DNA of 64,000 nt from AP-15 sp963777435 (GCA_963777435.1 CAVZQT010000003.1:744001-808000); one strand, 5' to 3'. Positions 27,431-36,460 are shown, counted from the first letter of the stretch. The notes: generated by a model not told the origin, from the sequence alone. Translations and numbers: made by a program.

Positions 27431-28597
27431 CTAAAAGAACACCTCGGGGGGTTGGCCGAGGAGGACTTGACCGACGGTTTCGTAATGCGCGTCGCGCGAC
27501 TGGATCTGCTGGGTGACGGTGTGGATATCGCGAAAGCGACGCTCGAACGGGCTGCCGGGAAAGATCGCATCGACCCCGGCAGCCTTGTAGGTCCAATCGG
27601 CAACCGCTGCGGCACTGGTGACCGCATACGATCCGGCGAGCCGGGCGCGGGCGCGGTCGGGCACATCGATTGGTGCGGTGTCCTCGGCGCGGTCATAGAT
27701 GTCGCGCACCGTATCGACCAGATAGGCGCGGGCGGCACCCAGCTTGGCTTCTGAGCGCGCGATCTCGGCCTGGATTACGGCGTTATCGGCGAGCCGGCTG
27801 GTGCCGCGTGGGGTCTTGCGCTGCGCCAGTTCGATAAACGCGTCGAGCATGCCGCGGGCGATGCCCAGCGCCACGCTGGCGATGCCGACCGAATACAGCG
27901 TCTGCTGCGGAAAGGCGTAGAGCTTGCCGGGCTCGCGGCGCAAGGTCGGGTCCTCGCGGGTGCCGGTCAATTCCTCGGGCACAAACAAGTCTTTGACCGA
28001 ATAGGATTCGGACGCGGTGCCGCGCAGGCCGATCGGCGTCCAATTGTCGAGCAAAGTTGCCTGCTCGGCCGGAAACAGCCAGGTGCGGATCGTCGGCCGG
28101 CCAAAGCGGTTGAGCCGCAACGAGCCATCGGGCTCGACGACGGCGCCGTGCGCGCCCATCCAGCTCGCATGGCGGCAACCGCTGGCGAAATCCCAGCGGC
28201 CGGTGATCCGATACCCGCCCGGCACGGCGATGCCCTGGCAATCATTGGGCGGGCCCCAGGCGCAGGTCGCGCGCGGATCGCCGAACACCCGGCGAGCGGC
28301 ATCGAGACCGAGATAGGGCGCGAACAGCCCGATGCTGTTGGCGATCGACACGCACCACCCGACCGAGCCGTCAGCGCGCGCCAATTCCTCGACCGCGAGC
28401 ACATAAAGCCCGGGCTCGACCTCGTCGCCGCCGACCGAGCGCGGGTAGAGCATGCGGAACAGCCTGGTCTCGTGCAGCCGCTCGACCAACGCCTTTGGCA
28501 ATCGGCGCAGCCGCTCGGTCTCGTCAGCGGCGGCGATGATAGTTTCCGCCAAATAGCGCGCCCGCGCCAGCGGGTCGGCCCGCCTCACATCATCCAT
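27431..28597 (-). CDS. Acyl-CoA-dehydrogenase-fold flavoprotein (HsaA/HpaB-C-like monooxygenase)
   Basis: 388-residue protein of the acyl-CoA dehydrogenase superfamily. It resembles the oxygenase components of two-component group D flavin monooxygenases more than true dehydrogenases: RLRRLPKALVERLHETRLFRMLYPRSVGG, LARADGSVGWCVSIANSIG, GGYRITGRWDFASGCRHASWMGAH, TPIGLRGTASESYSVKDLFVP, and a C-terminal helical domain with SRDAHYETVGQVLLG. Characterised relatives hydroxylate phenols or steroid-derived aromatics with reductase-supplied FMNH2. Proximity to the Rieske dioxygenase suggests the same degradation route, but this is inference. Confidence 0.85.
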   Translation of the reverse strand: MDDVRRADPLARARYLAETIIAAADETERLRRLPKALVERLHETRLFRMLYPRSVGGDEVEPGLYVLAVEELARADGSVGWCVSIANSIGLFAPYLGLDAARRVFGDPRATCAWGPPNDCQGIAVPGGYRITGRWDFASGCRHASWMGAHGAVVEPDGSLRLNRFGRPTIRTWLFPAEQATLLDNWTPIGLRGTASESYSVKDLFVPEELTGTREDPTLRREPGKLYAFPQQTLYSVGIASVALGIARGMLDAFIELAQRKTPRGTSRLADNAVIQAEIARSEAKLGAARAYLVDTVRDIYDRAEDTAPIDVPDRARARLAGSYAVTSAAAVADWTYKAAGVDAIFPGSPFERRFRDIHTVTQQIQSRDAHYETVGQVLLGQPPEVFF

Positions 28598-28690
28598 CGG
28601 CCGTCCTAGTCATGATCGTGCACCGGAATACCGCCGTGCGGAGCCGCCGCTGTCAATGACCGATCACATCGGCCCCTTGGCAATCGCGCT

Positions 28691-28715
28691 GTCCCGGCGG
28701 AATGCCGGGACCCAC
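28691..28715 (+). repeat. REP-like unit on the 3' side of GIY-YIG gene 1
   Basis: Single copy of the window's REP-like palindrome (core CCCGGCGGAATGCCGGGACC, ending in CCAC). It lies 43 bases beyond the stop codon of the GIY-YIG gene at 28759-29043, within the otherwise empty 28598-28758 gap. A second copy of the palindromic core lies just before that gene's start. Confidence 0.8.
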
Positions 28716-28758
28716 AGTGGCGTCTGCACCAAGTTCGCGGTCATCGTTTGCATAAGGC

Positions 28759-29043
28759 TTACCTCGAAATAGCCGGATAGAGATCAATCCAATCAAGGTT
28801 ATCTCGTTCGATCAGTTGGATCTTCCACTTTCGCTTCCAGCCCTTAATCCGCCGTTCGCGCGTCATCGCCGCTTCCAATGTTTCGTGGCGTTCGAACCAG
28901 ACCAGCCGATCGACGCCATAATTCGCAGTAAACCCGGGAACCGCACGGACTTTATGCTCCCACACGCGACGGACGAGGTCGGAGGTCGACCCGGTGTACA
29001 AGGTTCCGTGAGGTTTGCTCGCAAGCACATATACGAAGAACAT
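28759..29043 (-). CDS. Small GIY-YIG nuclease-domain protein, copy 1
   Basis: 94-residue stand-alone GIY-YIG domain of the UPF0213/YhbQ type. The GIY..YIG core is VYVLASKPHGTLYTGSTSDL (4-23), followed by the conserved RR.WEHK, the Asn/Tyr strand NYGVDRLVWFERHETLEAAM, then TRERRIKGWKRKWKIQLI, which contains the RE element with the candidate metal-binding Glu. A core this complete suggests an active nuclease. REP-like palindromes lie on both sides (28691-28715 and 29063-29083). A second gene of the same type at 37366-37657 has the same surroundings. The biological role of such short GIY-YIG proteins is unsettled. Confidence 0.88.
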   Translation of the reverse strand: MFFVYVLASKPHGTLYTGSTSDLVRRVWEHKVRAVPGFTANYGVDRLVWFERHETLEAAMTRERRIKGWKRKWKIQLIERDNLDWIDLYPAISR

Positions 29044-29062
29044 CTCGAAGGTTTTGGGGTAA

Positions 29063-29083
29063 GTCCCGGCTTTGCGCCGGGAC
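29063..29083. repeat. REP-like palindrome on the 5' side of GIY-YIG gene 1
   Basis: Palindrome with arms GTCCCGGC (29063-29070) and GCCGGGAC (29076-29083) and a 5-base loop, 19 bases upstream of the GIY-YIG start at 29043. It matches the hairpin core of the other REP-like copies but lacks the GTGGGT/ACCCAC flank. Confidence 0.75.
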
Positions 29084-29124
29084 AGCGATTAGCCCTAGTG
29101 CGGGACTCAGTGAAAACCGCCTTC

Positions 29125-30411
29125 TCAGGCCCTCGCCGGCGAGAGCGAGGAGCGCGCGGCGGCGGCGTCCCACATCAGGCGGGGGTCGAAGGTCTCGGCC
29201 GCGAACATGGTCAGGATCACGACCGCGCAAAAGGCGAGCGCGCCCATGCCGGGCTGGATCGTGATCACCGCACCAAAGGCGACAAGGGCGCCGAGCAACG
29301 ACTCCATAAAGATGTCGATCATCGACCAGCGGCCAATAAAACGCACGATGTGATAGAGCCGGGTGCGGTCGCGCAGCCGGCCGGCTAGCCCCGTTTGGGT
29401 TGCGATCAGCATGATCGACAGCCCAACGAGCTTCAGCACCGGGACCGCAATGCTGGCGAAAAAGACGAGCGCGGCGAGCGGGTATTGGCGGGCCGCGATC
29501 AACTCCTGGACCCCGCCCAGGATCGTGCTCGGCTGGCCGGCGCCGAGTTGAACGAGGGACAGTACCGGATAGTAATTGGCCGGGATGTAGAGGATCGCCG
29601 CGGCGATGACCAAGGCCCAGGTGCGCTGAATGCTGTTCGGCCGGCGCGGATGCAGCACGCTGTCGCAGCGCGGGCAATGGGCGTCGTGGGATCGCGGTGC
29701 GGTGACAAGGCCGCAGGTCTCGCAACCGACCGCACCCGCCGTACCGCCGCAGGGCAGCCGGTCGGGATCGTCCTCGTGGTCGAGGCGCTCCCATACCGCC
29801 TCGCGGTCGAGCGCGGCGTCGAGCCACACCAGCACGAAGGTCAAGGCCAGCAGCGCATAGACTCCGGTGCGCAGACCGATCGTGAGCAGATCGGCCAGCT
29901 TGACGTAGGCGACAAAGACCCCGAACACAAAGACCTCAAGCATCGACCAGGGACGCAACTTTTCGGCCCAGGCGAAAAGCCGGCGCAGATGGCGCGGCGG
30001 GCGCCGCTCATGGGCGCGGACCAGCACATACAGTGTTGCGACGAGCCGGACCAGCGGTGCGAATAAGGTCACGAACAGCACCACGATCCCCAGCGGGGCC
30101 ATGCCCTGTTTCACCAGTTCGTTCGGCCCGGAAAACAGGTCCGCGACACGGCGGATACCGGAGGTCTCGACACTCATCAGCGGCGTGGTGCACATCACCA
30201 CGAGTAAGATCAGTGCCGCCATGGTCAGGGCGATGACGTGTTGCAGGCGGTGGGGGGAAACCCGCCGCAGGGTTGTCGGACAGCGCGCGCAACTAGCCGA
30301 GCCGCCGATATCGAGCTCGGGGATGTGCTGCAGCAGGCCGCAGCCCGGGCATTCGCGCAATTGCGGCCGGGTCGTCGGCGCAACGGCGGATGCGAGCGAT
30401 GGGGTGCTCAT
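29125..30411 (-). CDS. pqiA: PqiA-family intermembrane transport protein
   Basis: Polytopic inner-membrane subunit of the Pqi (paraquat-inducible) MCE system, thought to move lipids across the envelope. 428 residues made of two homologous halves. Each starts with a zinc-ribbon pair (CPGCGLLQH..CARCPTTL; CETCGLVTA..CPRCDSVL) followed by four hydrophobic segments (for example VIALTMAALILLVVMCTTPLM; VIAAAILYIPANYYPVLSLV). Last gene of pqiB-pqiC-pqiA; its ATG overlaps the pqiC stop (ATGA at 30408-30411), indicating translational coupling. Confidence 0.94.
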   Translation of the reverse strand: MSTPSLASAVAPTTRPQLRECPGCGLLQHIPELDIGGSASCARCPTTLRRVSPHRLQHVIALTMAALILLVVMCTTPLMSVETSGIRRVADLFSGPNELVKQGMAPLGIVVLFVTLFAPLVRLVATLYVLVRAHERRPPRHLRRLFAWAEKLRPWSMLEVFVFGVFVAYVKLADLLTIGLRTGVYALLALTFVLVWLDAALDREAVWERLDHEDDPDRLPCGGTAGAVGCETCGLVTAPRSHDAHCPRCDSVLHPRRPNSIQRTWALVIAAAILYIPANYYPVLSLVQLGAGQPSTILGGVQELIAARQYPLAALVFFASIAVPVLKLVGLSIMLIATQTGLAGRLRDRTRLYHIVRFIGRWSMIDIFMESLLGALVAFGAVITIQPGMGALAFCAVVILTMFAAETFDPRLMWDAAAARSSLSPARA

Positions 30412-31016
30412 CCGTGGATCGGGAGCGTTACCAGCATCGCCGCGACGCCGTCGGCGAGACGGCCGACCGCAGCGCTGATTGCCGCGACCTCACCCGGCAC
30501 GCCCGGCGCCGAAGGCGGCACCGCAAAGCGGAAGCTGCGCAATTCGGGCTGGCTCTGACCGGTGGCGCGCACCGCCGCCTGCGCCTGCAGGATCAGGTTA
30601 CCGGCGGCGTCCTCGTCGAGGCGCTGGATGTTGATTTCGACCGTGGCGTCGGGGCGCGCCGTCACCGCGCCATTATCGGCAATGACCGTGCTCTGCGGCA
30701 GCCGCTGACCCAATTCCTCGATCAGTACGCGGTTCAGCATCGGCGGCAGCGGTTCGCCCCACCAATCGTTGGACATCACGTCGAGCCGATAATTTTCCGA
30801 CGAGCGCACGATCTGCGAGCGTTCGAGAAAATGCGCGACGGCGATCTGCTGCACCAGCACGACGCGGGGTCCGCGTGCCTGCACGGCCCCCGGCGCCGTA
30901 GCGACCGTGTAGAGCACCGGGTCGGGCGATGTGCACGCCGTCAGCACCATTGTGGCCGGTCCGGCCACGGCTAGTGCTGCCGCCCTGAGCCAATGCTGGC
31001 GTGACCAGCGTCTCAT
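30408..31016 (-). CDS. pqiC: PqiC-family outer-membrane lipoprotein
   Basis: 202-residue ABC-transport-auxiliary (DUF330/PqiC) lipoprotein. Lipobox LTAC with the lipidated C28 after a basic N-terminus and hydrophobic stretch. The body shows the family's PRVVLVQQIAVAHFLERSQIV, WWGEPLPPMLNRVLIEEL and QLPIAG-like Ala/Gly strands near the end (AAAVGRLADGVAAML). It is expected to dock PqiB's MCE tunnel at the outer membrane. Start overlaps the pqiB stop and stop overlaps the pqiA start by four bases each. Confidence 0.9.
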   Translation of the reverse strand: MRRWSRQHWLRAAALAVAGPATMVLTACTSPDPVLYTVATAPGAVQARGPRVVLVQQIAVAHFLERSQIVRSSENYRLDVMSNDWWGEPLPPMLNRVLIEELGQRLPQSTVIADNGAVTARPDATVEINIQRLDEDAAGNLILQAQAAVRATGQSQPELRSFRFAVPPSAPGVPGEVAAISAAVGRLADGVAAMLVTLPIHG

Positions 31017-32713
31017 TCGACCCCGCCCGCCGGACGGCCCTTGATCAGCGCCTCGGGGTGGCGCGCAAGCAGGTCGGTGAGCGCACGCAGCGAGCTGAGC
31101 GCATCATTGGTTTGCACCAGCAAGCGCTCGAGATCGCGATTGAACTTGGTGTTGTCGCCATAACCGGTGTCGAGCGAGACCAGCAATTTGTTGGTGTTTC
31201 CAAGCGTCTTTTGCAGCTCATTCGTCATTGCTGGCAATTGCTTGAAGGCCGGAGCCGTGCCGGTGTTGAGGTTGCGGGTAAAGGTCTCGGTCGTGGCGAG
31301 CGTCGCGGCAAGGCTGTTTAAAGCCTGGCGCAGCTGCGGCCCGCTCACTAGATTGTTGGTCGATTTGAGCAGTCCTTCGAGGTCTTTTCCGATCTGGTCG
31401 AACGGGAGCGTGTTGACCTTGTTGAGCAGCTCGGTCGCGGAAGCGGCGAGGCCGGCGAAGCCGCCGCCCTCGGCCGATGGCAATACGAAATAGCCGTCCT
31501 TCATCGTGACCTCGACGGGCGGCGCGTTGGGCAGGAAATCGAGCGCCACCTGCTGTTGGCCGGTGATTAGGCTGGCGCTCTGCAAAGTCGCTCGCAACCC
31601 TTGCTTCAATAGCGCCCCGATCCCCTCTTGCGGAGTTTTGAAGGCGTGGACGCCGACGCCCAGGACGCGCTCGGGCTCAAGGTCGTAGCGAACCGGCGCG
31701 AGTACTTTGTCGTTGGCCCTGTCGAAGGCGAGCCGGACATCGGTGACATGACCGACGACAAGACCGTGCATTGTGACCTCGGAGCCACGTGCGAGGCCGC
31801 TGACCGAACCGGGGAAATTCGAGACTAGCGGAATCTTGGTCGTGTACGAGGCATTTTCTGCCGTTTGCCGATCGGCGAAGAGCGGGAAAACGTGATTGTT
31901 ATCCAGGCTCGCCAGCTTGGCATTGGCCTCCTGCTCCGGGGTCTCGAAGGCGATGCCGCCGAGCAATAGCGCCTTCAATGACTCCATCTGGACCTCGACC
32001 CCGGTGCCGGCGAGCTTTACCGACAGGCCGGAGGCGTTCCAGAACCGTGTCTGGTCGTTGACATAGCTGTCATAAGGGGCACGGACAAAGGCATGGATCG
32101 TCACGTATTCCGCCATGTCGGCGAAGTCCCAGCCGAGCACCTCGCCGACGCTTATATCGCGGTAGTAGACTGGTGAGCCGAGCGAGATCGATCCCAGCCG
32201 CTTCGCCTTCATAAAAAAGGTGTGGCCCGGGACATGCTCGGTTAGGATCGGCGGGTCCTCGCGCCCGATAAACTTATGCTGCGGCTTCCCCGCGGTGGCG
32301 CCGGGGAGCATCCCGACATAGCTCCCCGACAGCAGGGTTTCGAGGCCCGAGATATTGCCGGCAAAGAGCCGCGGCTTGACCACCCAAAACACGGTTGTGT
32401 CGGTCAACAGCGGTTTTGCGTGACTGGTCGTCGCGATCGTGACGATGACGTGGCTGTGGTCGGGGGCGAGTTCGAGGCTCTTGACCGTGCCAAAGACGAT
32501 TTCCTTAAACTTGAGCTGTGATTGACCCGGCTGCAGCCCCTCGCCGGTGTCAAAGGTGACGGTGATCGTCGGCCCTTCCTTCGACAGCGTGTCCCAAGCG
32601 AGGTACGCGCCGATCGCCACCGCGACCAGAGGGATTATCCAGATCACCGAGACGCGCCGGGTACGCCGCGTCGCCGCCCGCGCCAGCACCGGCGGTTCGG
32701 ATAGATTGGTCAT
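31013..32713 (-). CDS. pqiB: PqiB-family MCE (MlaD-domain) transport protein
   Basis: 566-residue periplasm-spanning MCE protein anchored by one N-terminal transmembrane helix (about 23-42, VIWIIPLVAVAIGAYLAW). Three MlaD/MCE repeats can be traced: from ITVTFDTGEGLQPGQSQLKFK, from LGSISLGSPVYYRDISVGEV, and from FPGSVSGLARGSEVTMHGLVVG. A long C-terminal amphipathic/coiled region (LLNKVNTLPFDQIGKDLEGLL to the end) should form the tunnel. First gene of the operon. PqiB hexamers are known to build needle-like lipid channels in E. coli. Confidence 0.94.
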   Translation of the reverse strand: MTNLSEPPVLARAATRRTRRVSVIWIIPLVAVAIGAYLAWDTLSKEGPTITVTFDTGEGLQPGQSQLKFKEIVFGTVKSLELAPDHSHVIVTIATTSHAKPLLTDTTVFWVVKPRLFAGNISGLETLLSGSYVGMLPGATAGKPQHKFIGREDPPILTEHVPGHTFFMKAKRLGSISLGSPVYYRDISVGEVLGWDFADMAEYVTIHAFVRAPYDSYVNDQTRFWNASGLSVKLAGTGVEVQMESLKALLLGGIAFETPEQEANAKLASLDNNHVFPLFADRQTAENASYTTKIPLVSNFPGSVSGLARGSEVTMHGLVVGHVTDVRLAFDRANDKVLAPVRYDLEPERVLGVGVHAFKTPQEGIGALLKQGLRATLQSASLITGQQQVALDFLPNAPPVEVTMKDGYFVLPSAEGGGFAGLAASATELLNKVNTLPFDQIGKDLEGLLKSTNNLVSGPQLRQALNSLAATLATTETFTRNLNTGTAPAFKQLPAMTNELQKTLGNTNKLLVSLDTGYGDNTKFNRDLERLLVQTNDALSSLRALTDLLARHPEALIKGRPAGGVE

Positions 32714-33107
32714 AATGGTCTCCCCTGGCCCGGCGCGGTTCCCTGCCGCCTTGATCCGGAGCCGCCAGTTTCATGCTCCTCGCCTTGCGGGTCGTCAATC
32801 CACCGAATCGGCTGATCTCGGGGCGCGCCTATAAACCGCAGCGCGTTTCTCCGAGTGCGGTGGAGATAACTATTAGCGCGGATCCCATCGGCCGCGCTCG
32901 ACATAGCAGGACGCGGCTTTATCATTTCCGGACAATTCAGTTTAATTTACGTTAGATTCCCGTCCGGTCCCCACGCTCGCTCGACGAGATAGGTCGGTCT
33001 CCGCCAGCTCGATCGGCGCAAAGCGTCTTTTCTCCGATCCTAAAGAATTAGTTGTCGGGAAAGCGAAACCAGAAGATCCTCGCCCCGCTTCAGCCAGGGT
33101 TCGGGGG
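32714..33107. other. Divergent intergenic region between pqiB and the MscS-type gene
   Basis: 394 bases with no credible gene. It must carry the pqiBCA promoter (minus) and the promoter of the mechanosensitive channel gene (plus). An AT-rich patch (about 32920-32955) could be a promoter core, but I cannot fix the boxes. Confidence 0.55.
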
Positions 33108-34997
33108 ATGACGGCCAATATGAGACTCGTCACGCACTTTGCTTGTCGTCTGATAGCGGCGTTCTTTATCGTCGCGCTTGGGGTTTTAAGCACGGCGAAA
33201 GCGGCGGACATCAATCCGCTGAAGCCGATTGATGCATCGAGCCCACGAGCGACGGTCCAAGGTTTCAGCGAGATGTTGGACGCGACTTATCTCGGCATGG
33301 CGGATGTTCTCAAATCTTATGCCGCGTCCGACCGTCTCTATCTCACCCCGGAGGAACGCAGGCGCCAGATCGAGCTTCTTTTAAGCGGGTCAAGGGCGGT
33401 CCAATTTCTGGACACGTCGGGGATTTCGCCTGTTCTTAGAGACACCGTAGCAATCGAGCGCGCGCTTCAGCTAAAGGAAATCCTCGATCGGATCGAGCTT
33501 CCCGCTGTTGCCGATATTCCGGATCACGAAGCGATGGCGCGGTCTTCGGCCAAAAAATGGCGATTGCCGGGCACGGCGATTGACATTGTTCTGATCGAAA
33601 ATGGGCCGCATGCCGGCGATTGGCTTGTCTCTGCGGACAGGGTCGGCCAGCTTCCCGATTTCTATGAGCGGGTAAAGGATCTTCCCTACAAACCCGGCCC
33701 TGCAAAACAGCTGGCTGATGTCTACCGAACTATCAGTTCAAACCGGGCATCCACAATCTACGGCGCCTTTTCGAGCTCGCCCGTGGGATTGCAGGCCATC
33801 GTGCCGGTTCGCTGGATGCTGGACCTGCCGGACTGGGCCGAGGCCCACATCGGCGGCATTGCGGTATGGCAGTGGCTGGCACGCGGTTTCAGCTTTCTCG
33901 TTAGCCTACTTTTCGTCTTCAGCGTCTATCGCCTGGCGCGCCGCCTCGCGCGGCGCGGGGGCGACGAATCCGGCTCGAAATGGTCTTCGCTGTTGACCCC
34001 GCTCGCGATAATTCTTCTAGTGGGATTCGTCGGACCAGTGCTGGACAAGGTTTTCCGCATCAGCGGAGGCCCGCTCGTCGTCATCGCTTACGCTCAGACG
34101 ATTGCATTGTTCCTCAGCGCTGCATGGTTGTGCCTCATCGGCGCCAACCTCCTCGGTGAAGCGATCGCGACGGCGGACCATTTGCGGCCCGGCAGCCTGG
34201 ATAGCCAGCTGATCAGGCTGGGCGCCCGCTTTTTCGGTATCATCCTTGCAATCGGGTTGCTGATGCGGGCTAGCGATCAGCTGGGGTTTCCGGCCTACTC
34301 GATCGTTGCCGGACTAGGTGTCGGCGGCCTTGCCGTGGCGCTCGCAGCCCGCGACAGCCTGGCGAACCTGTTTGGTTCAGTGTTGATTATGTTCGAAAAA
34401 CCCTTCCGGGTCGGGCACCTGATCAAATTGAGCGGCACCCAGGGAACGGTCGAGGATGTCGGTTTCCGCAGCACCCGCATCCGCACTCTCGATAATTCGG
34501 TGATCTCGATCCCGAACAATGCGGTCGTCAACGCGACGGTCGAAAACATGACGTTGCGGACCATGTTCCGCCAGCGCCTGTTGGTGCAGGTCACCTACGA
34601 CACGCCGCGCGATAAACTCGAAGCTTTTGCTCAAGGTATCAGGCAGACCCTTGGTGATCATCCAATGACGAACAAGAACAATTTTCGTGTGCACTTTAAT
34701 GATTTCGGCGAGAGTAGTCTAAATATTCTTGTTATCTTCTACCTGTTGGTTCCCGACTACGCCGCTGAGCTTAGAGAACGCGAAGACGTCCTGTTAAAGA
34801 TCATGGATTTGGCGCACGAACTGGGCGTCGAGTTTGCGTTTCCGACCCGCACCCTCCATGTTGAAACCATGTCGGCAGCCAAGAGCTCCAGCGCCAGCTC
34901 CGTTGGTGGGAGTGGCGGCGGCGCTGCTGGGCTCGAGACTGCCGGGGTTACGCCCTTCGTCGCCAGACAGAGGCTCGGCGCGGAGGGCCCCGCCTAG
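33108..34997 (+). CDS. MscS-family mechanosensitive ion channel with periplasmic domain
   Basis: 629-residue large MscS-type channel. The N-terminus has a signal peptide (LVTHFACRLIAAFFIVALG, cleavage near AKAADI), then a ~200-residue periplasmic domain. Transmembrane segments follow from about 260 (WLARGFSFLVSLLFVFSVY; LLTPLAIILLVGFVGPVL; VIAYAQTIALFLSAAWLCL; RLGARFFGIILAIGLLM). The pore-lining TM3 is YSIVAGLGVGGLAVALAARD with the MscS signature Gly/Ala pattern, then the beta domain FRVGHLIKLSGTQGTVEDVG and SVISIPNNAVVNATVENM. Likely protects against osmotic downshock. The ATG at 33108 has GGGGG before it; an ATG 12 bases later is possible. Confidence 0.9.
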   Translation: MTANMRLVTHFACRLIAAFFIVALGVLSTAKAADINPLKPIDASSPRATVQGFSEMLDATYLGMADVLKSYAASDRLYLTPEERRRQIELLLSGSRAVQFLDTSGISPVLRDTVAIERALQLKEILDRIELPAVADIPDHEAMARSSAKKWRLPGTAIDIVLIENGPHAGDWLVSADRVGQLPDFYERVKDLPYKPGPAKQLADVYRTISSNRASTIYGAFSSSPVGLQAIVPVRWMLDLPDWAEAHIGGIAVWQWLARGFSFLVSLLFVFSVYRLARRLARRGGDESGSKWSSLLTPLAIILLVGFVGPVLDKVFRISGGPLVVIAYAQTIALFLSAAWLCLIGANLLGEAIATADHLRPGSLDSQLIRLGARFFGIILAIGLLMRASDQLGFPAYSIVAGLGVGGLAVALAARDSLANLFGSVLIMFEKPFRVGHLIKLSGTQGTVEDVGFRSTRIRTLDNSVISIPNNAVVNATVENMTLRTMFRQRLLVQVTYDTPRDKLEAFAQGIRQTLGDHPMTNKNNFRVHFNDFGESSLNILVIFYLLVPDYAAELREREDVLLKIMDLAHELGVEFAFPTRTLHVETMSAAKSSSASSVGGSGGGAAGLETAGVTPFVARQRLGAEGPA

Positions 34998-35011
34998 TCT
35001 CCAGATCAGCC

Positions 35012-35587
35012 TCAGCGCTGATCGAGCGGCGGCAAAAGGCGATGGGTCACCGTGCGCGGGAGAATTCCAACCCTGCGCGGGTCCTCGAACGAGGTCGGGC
35101 GACGGGCATAGACGACAAAGCCGGCGCGCTGATAGGTCGCTAGCGCCTTAGGATGATCGTAGGTCGAGGTATGCAGCCAAAACCGGTCGATCGGCCGCGC
35201 GGTCCAGGCGCGATCGATCGCCGCCTGCAGCATGTAGGGGCCATAACCTCGGCCAATAAAATCGGGGACAAGCCCGAAATAACACAGCTTGGTCTCGCGC
35301 GGCTCGGCCGTATCGAGTTCGAAAAACCCGGCCGGCACACCCCCGACGTAGAGCACGAAAATTTCCAATGTCGGTTTGATGATCAGCTGCGCCAAGGCCG
35401 CGTCGCCAAACAGCCGCCGCTCGAACCACAGCCAGGGCTCACCCACCGTGTCGTAGATGTAGCGGTAGAATGACACGGTGCAGTCCTCGACGCGCATCAA
35501 GGCAAGCTTGCCGGCCGGCAATGGCACCCGGCCGGTCGGCGGGCGCGTCAGCATTTCGAGATAGGTGATCGTGTCCTGCAATAGCAT
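35012..35587 (-). CDS. GNAT-family N-acetyltransferase
   Basis: 191-residue GNAT-fold acetyltransferase. The acetyl-CoA motif A is LCYFGLVPDFIGRGYGPYMLQAAIDRAW (about 116-143, with R/Q-x-x-G-x-G/A as IGRGYG), followed by RFWLHTSTYDHPKALATYQRAGF, a typical motif B. The N-terminus contains MRVEDCTVSFYRYIYDTVGEPWLWFERR. Substrate unknown. Its start lies 3 bases after the sulfurtransferase stop, so the two are probably cotranscribed. Confidence 0.87.
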   Translation of the reverse strand: MLLQDTITYLEMLTRPPTGRVPLPAGKLALMRVEDCTVSFYRYIYDTVGEPWLWFERRLFGDAALAQLIIKPTLEIFVLYVGGVPAGFFELDTAEPRETKLCYFGLVPDFIGRGYGPYMLQAAIDRAWTARPIDRFWLHTSTYDHPKALATYQRAGFVVYARRPTSFEDPRRVGILPRTVTHRLLPPLDQR

Positions 35588-35590
35588 CGG

Positions 35591-36460
35591 TTAGCCCCGC
35601 GTCGCAGGTCCGGTCTCGACCGGCGTGTCGCCGGCTAGACCCCATTCCGACCAGCTGCCATCATATACCGCCGCACCCGGATGGCCGATCAAATGCAAAG
35701 CAAACGCCAGGGCACAGGCGGTGACCCCCGAGCCGCAGCTGGTCACGATCGGCTGTTCGAGCTTCACCGCGGCCTCGTGAAACAATGCGGTCAGCGCCTC
35801 GGCGCTCTTGAGTTGCCGGGTTTGTGGGTCGGTCAGCCGGTCATAGGGGAGATTGCTGCTCCCCGGAATATGGCCGCTGCGCAAGCCCGGGCGAACTTCC
35901 GGCGTCGAGCCGTCAAAGCGGCCGACGGCGCGGGCGTCGACAACCTGCTCATCCCGGCGCGACAGATTGGCCATGACCGCGGCCTTGTCGCGAACCAGCG
36001 ACGGATCGAACCGGGCGGTAAACTCGCGCGGCGCGGGTGTTGGGATCGCCGCAGTTAACGGCCGGCCCTCCGCCTTCCACTTCGGTAGCCCGCCATTGAG
36101 CAAGGCCACATCCCGATGGCCGAACATGCGCAGCATCCACCACGCTCGCCCGGCCGAAGACAGTCCGTTGGTGTCGTAGACAATGACCTTGTCGTCGTCA
36201 CCGATCCCAAGCGCGCCGATTTTCTGCGCGAACAAATCGGCCGACGGGATCATGTGCGGCAGGCTGGTGCCGGGCGCGGCGATGTCGTCAATGTCGAAGA
36301 ACACCGCGCCCGGAATATGCTCGCGGTCATAATTTTCCCGAGCCGTTGGTGTGATGCCAGGCAATGTGAAGGACGCATCGACAATTCGGACCCGCGGATC
36401 GTCGAGATGCGCCGCCAGCCAGTCGGTGCTGACCAGCGCCTCGGGATGGGCATAGGGCAT
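35591..36460 (-). CDS. sseA: 3-mercaptopyruvate sulfurtransferase (double rhodanese)
   Basis: Transfers sulfur from mercaptopyruvate or thiosulfate to thiol acceptors. 289 residues with two rhodanese domains. The second carries the active cysteine in SCGSGVTACALA, the CG[S/A]GVTA loop typical of mercaptopyruvate sulfurtransferases. The first has VSTDWLAAHLDDPRVRIVDAS and HIPGAVFFDIDDIA. ATG at 36460 with GGGAGGA upstream is chosen over an in-frame start at 36481. Probably cotranscribed with alaX (18 bases apart) and the GNAT gene. Confidence 0.94.
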   Translation of the reverse strand: MPYAHPEALVSTDWLAAHLDDPRVRIVDASFTLPGITPTARENYDREHIPGAVFFDIDDIAAPGTSLPHMIPSADLFAQKIGALGIGDDDKVIVYDTNGLSSAGRAWWMLRMFGHRDVALLNGGLPKWKAEGRPLTAAIPTPAPREFTARFDPSLVRDKAAVMANLSRRDEQVVDARAVGRFDGSTPEVRPGLRSGHIPGSSNLPYDRLTDPQTRQLKSAEALTALFHEAAVKLEQPIVTSCGSGVTACALAFALHLIGHPGAAVYDGSWSEWGLAGDTPVETGPATRG

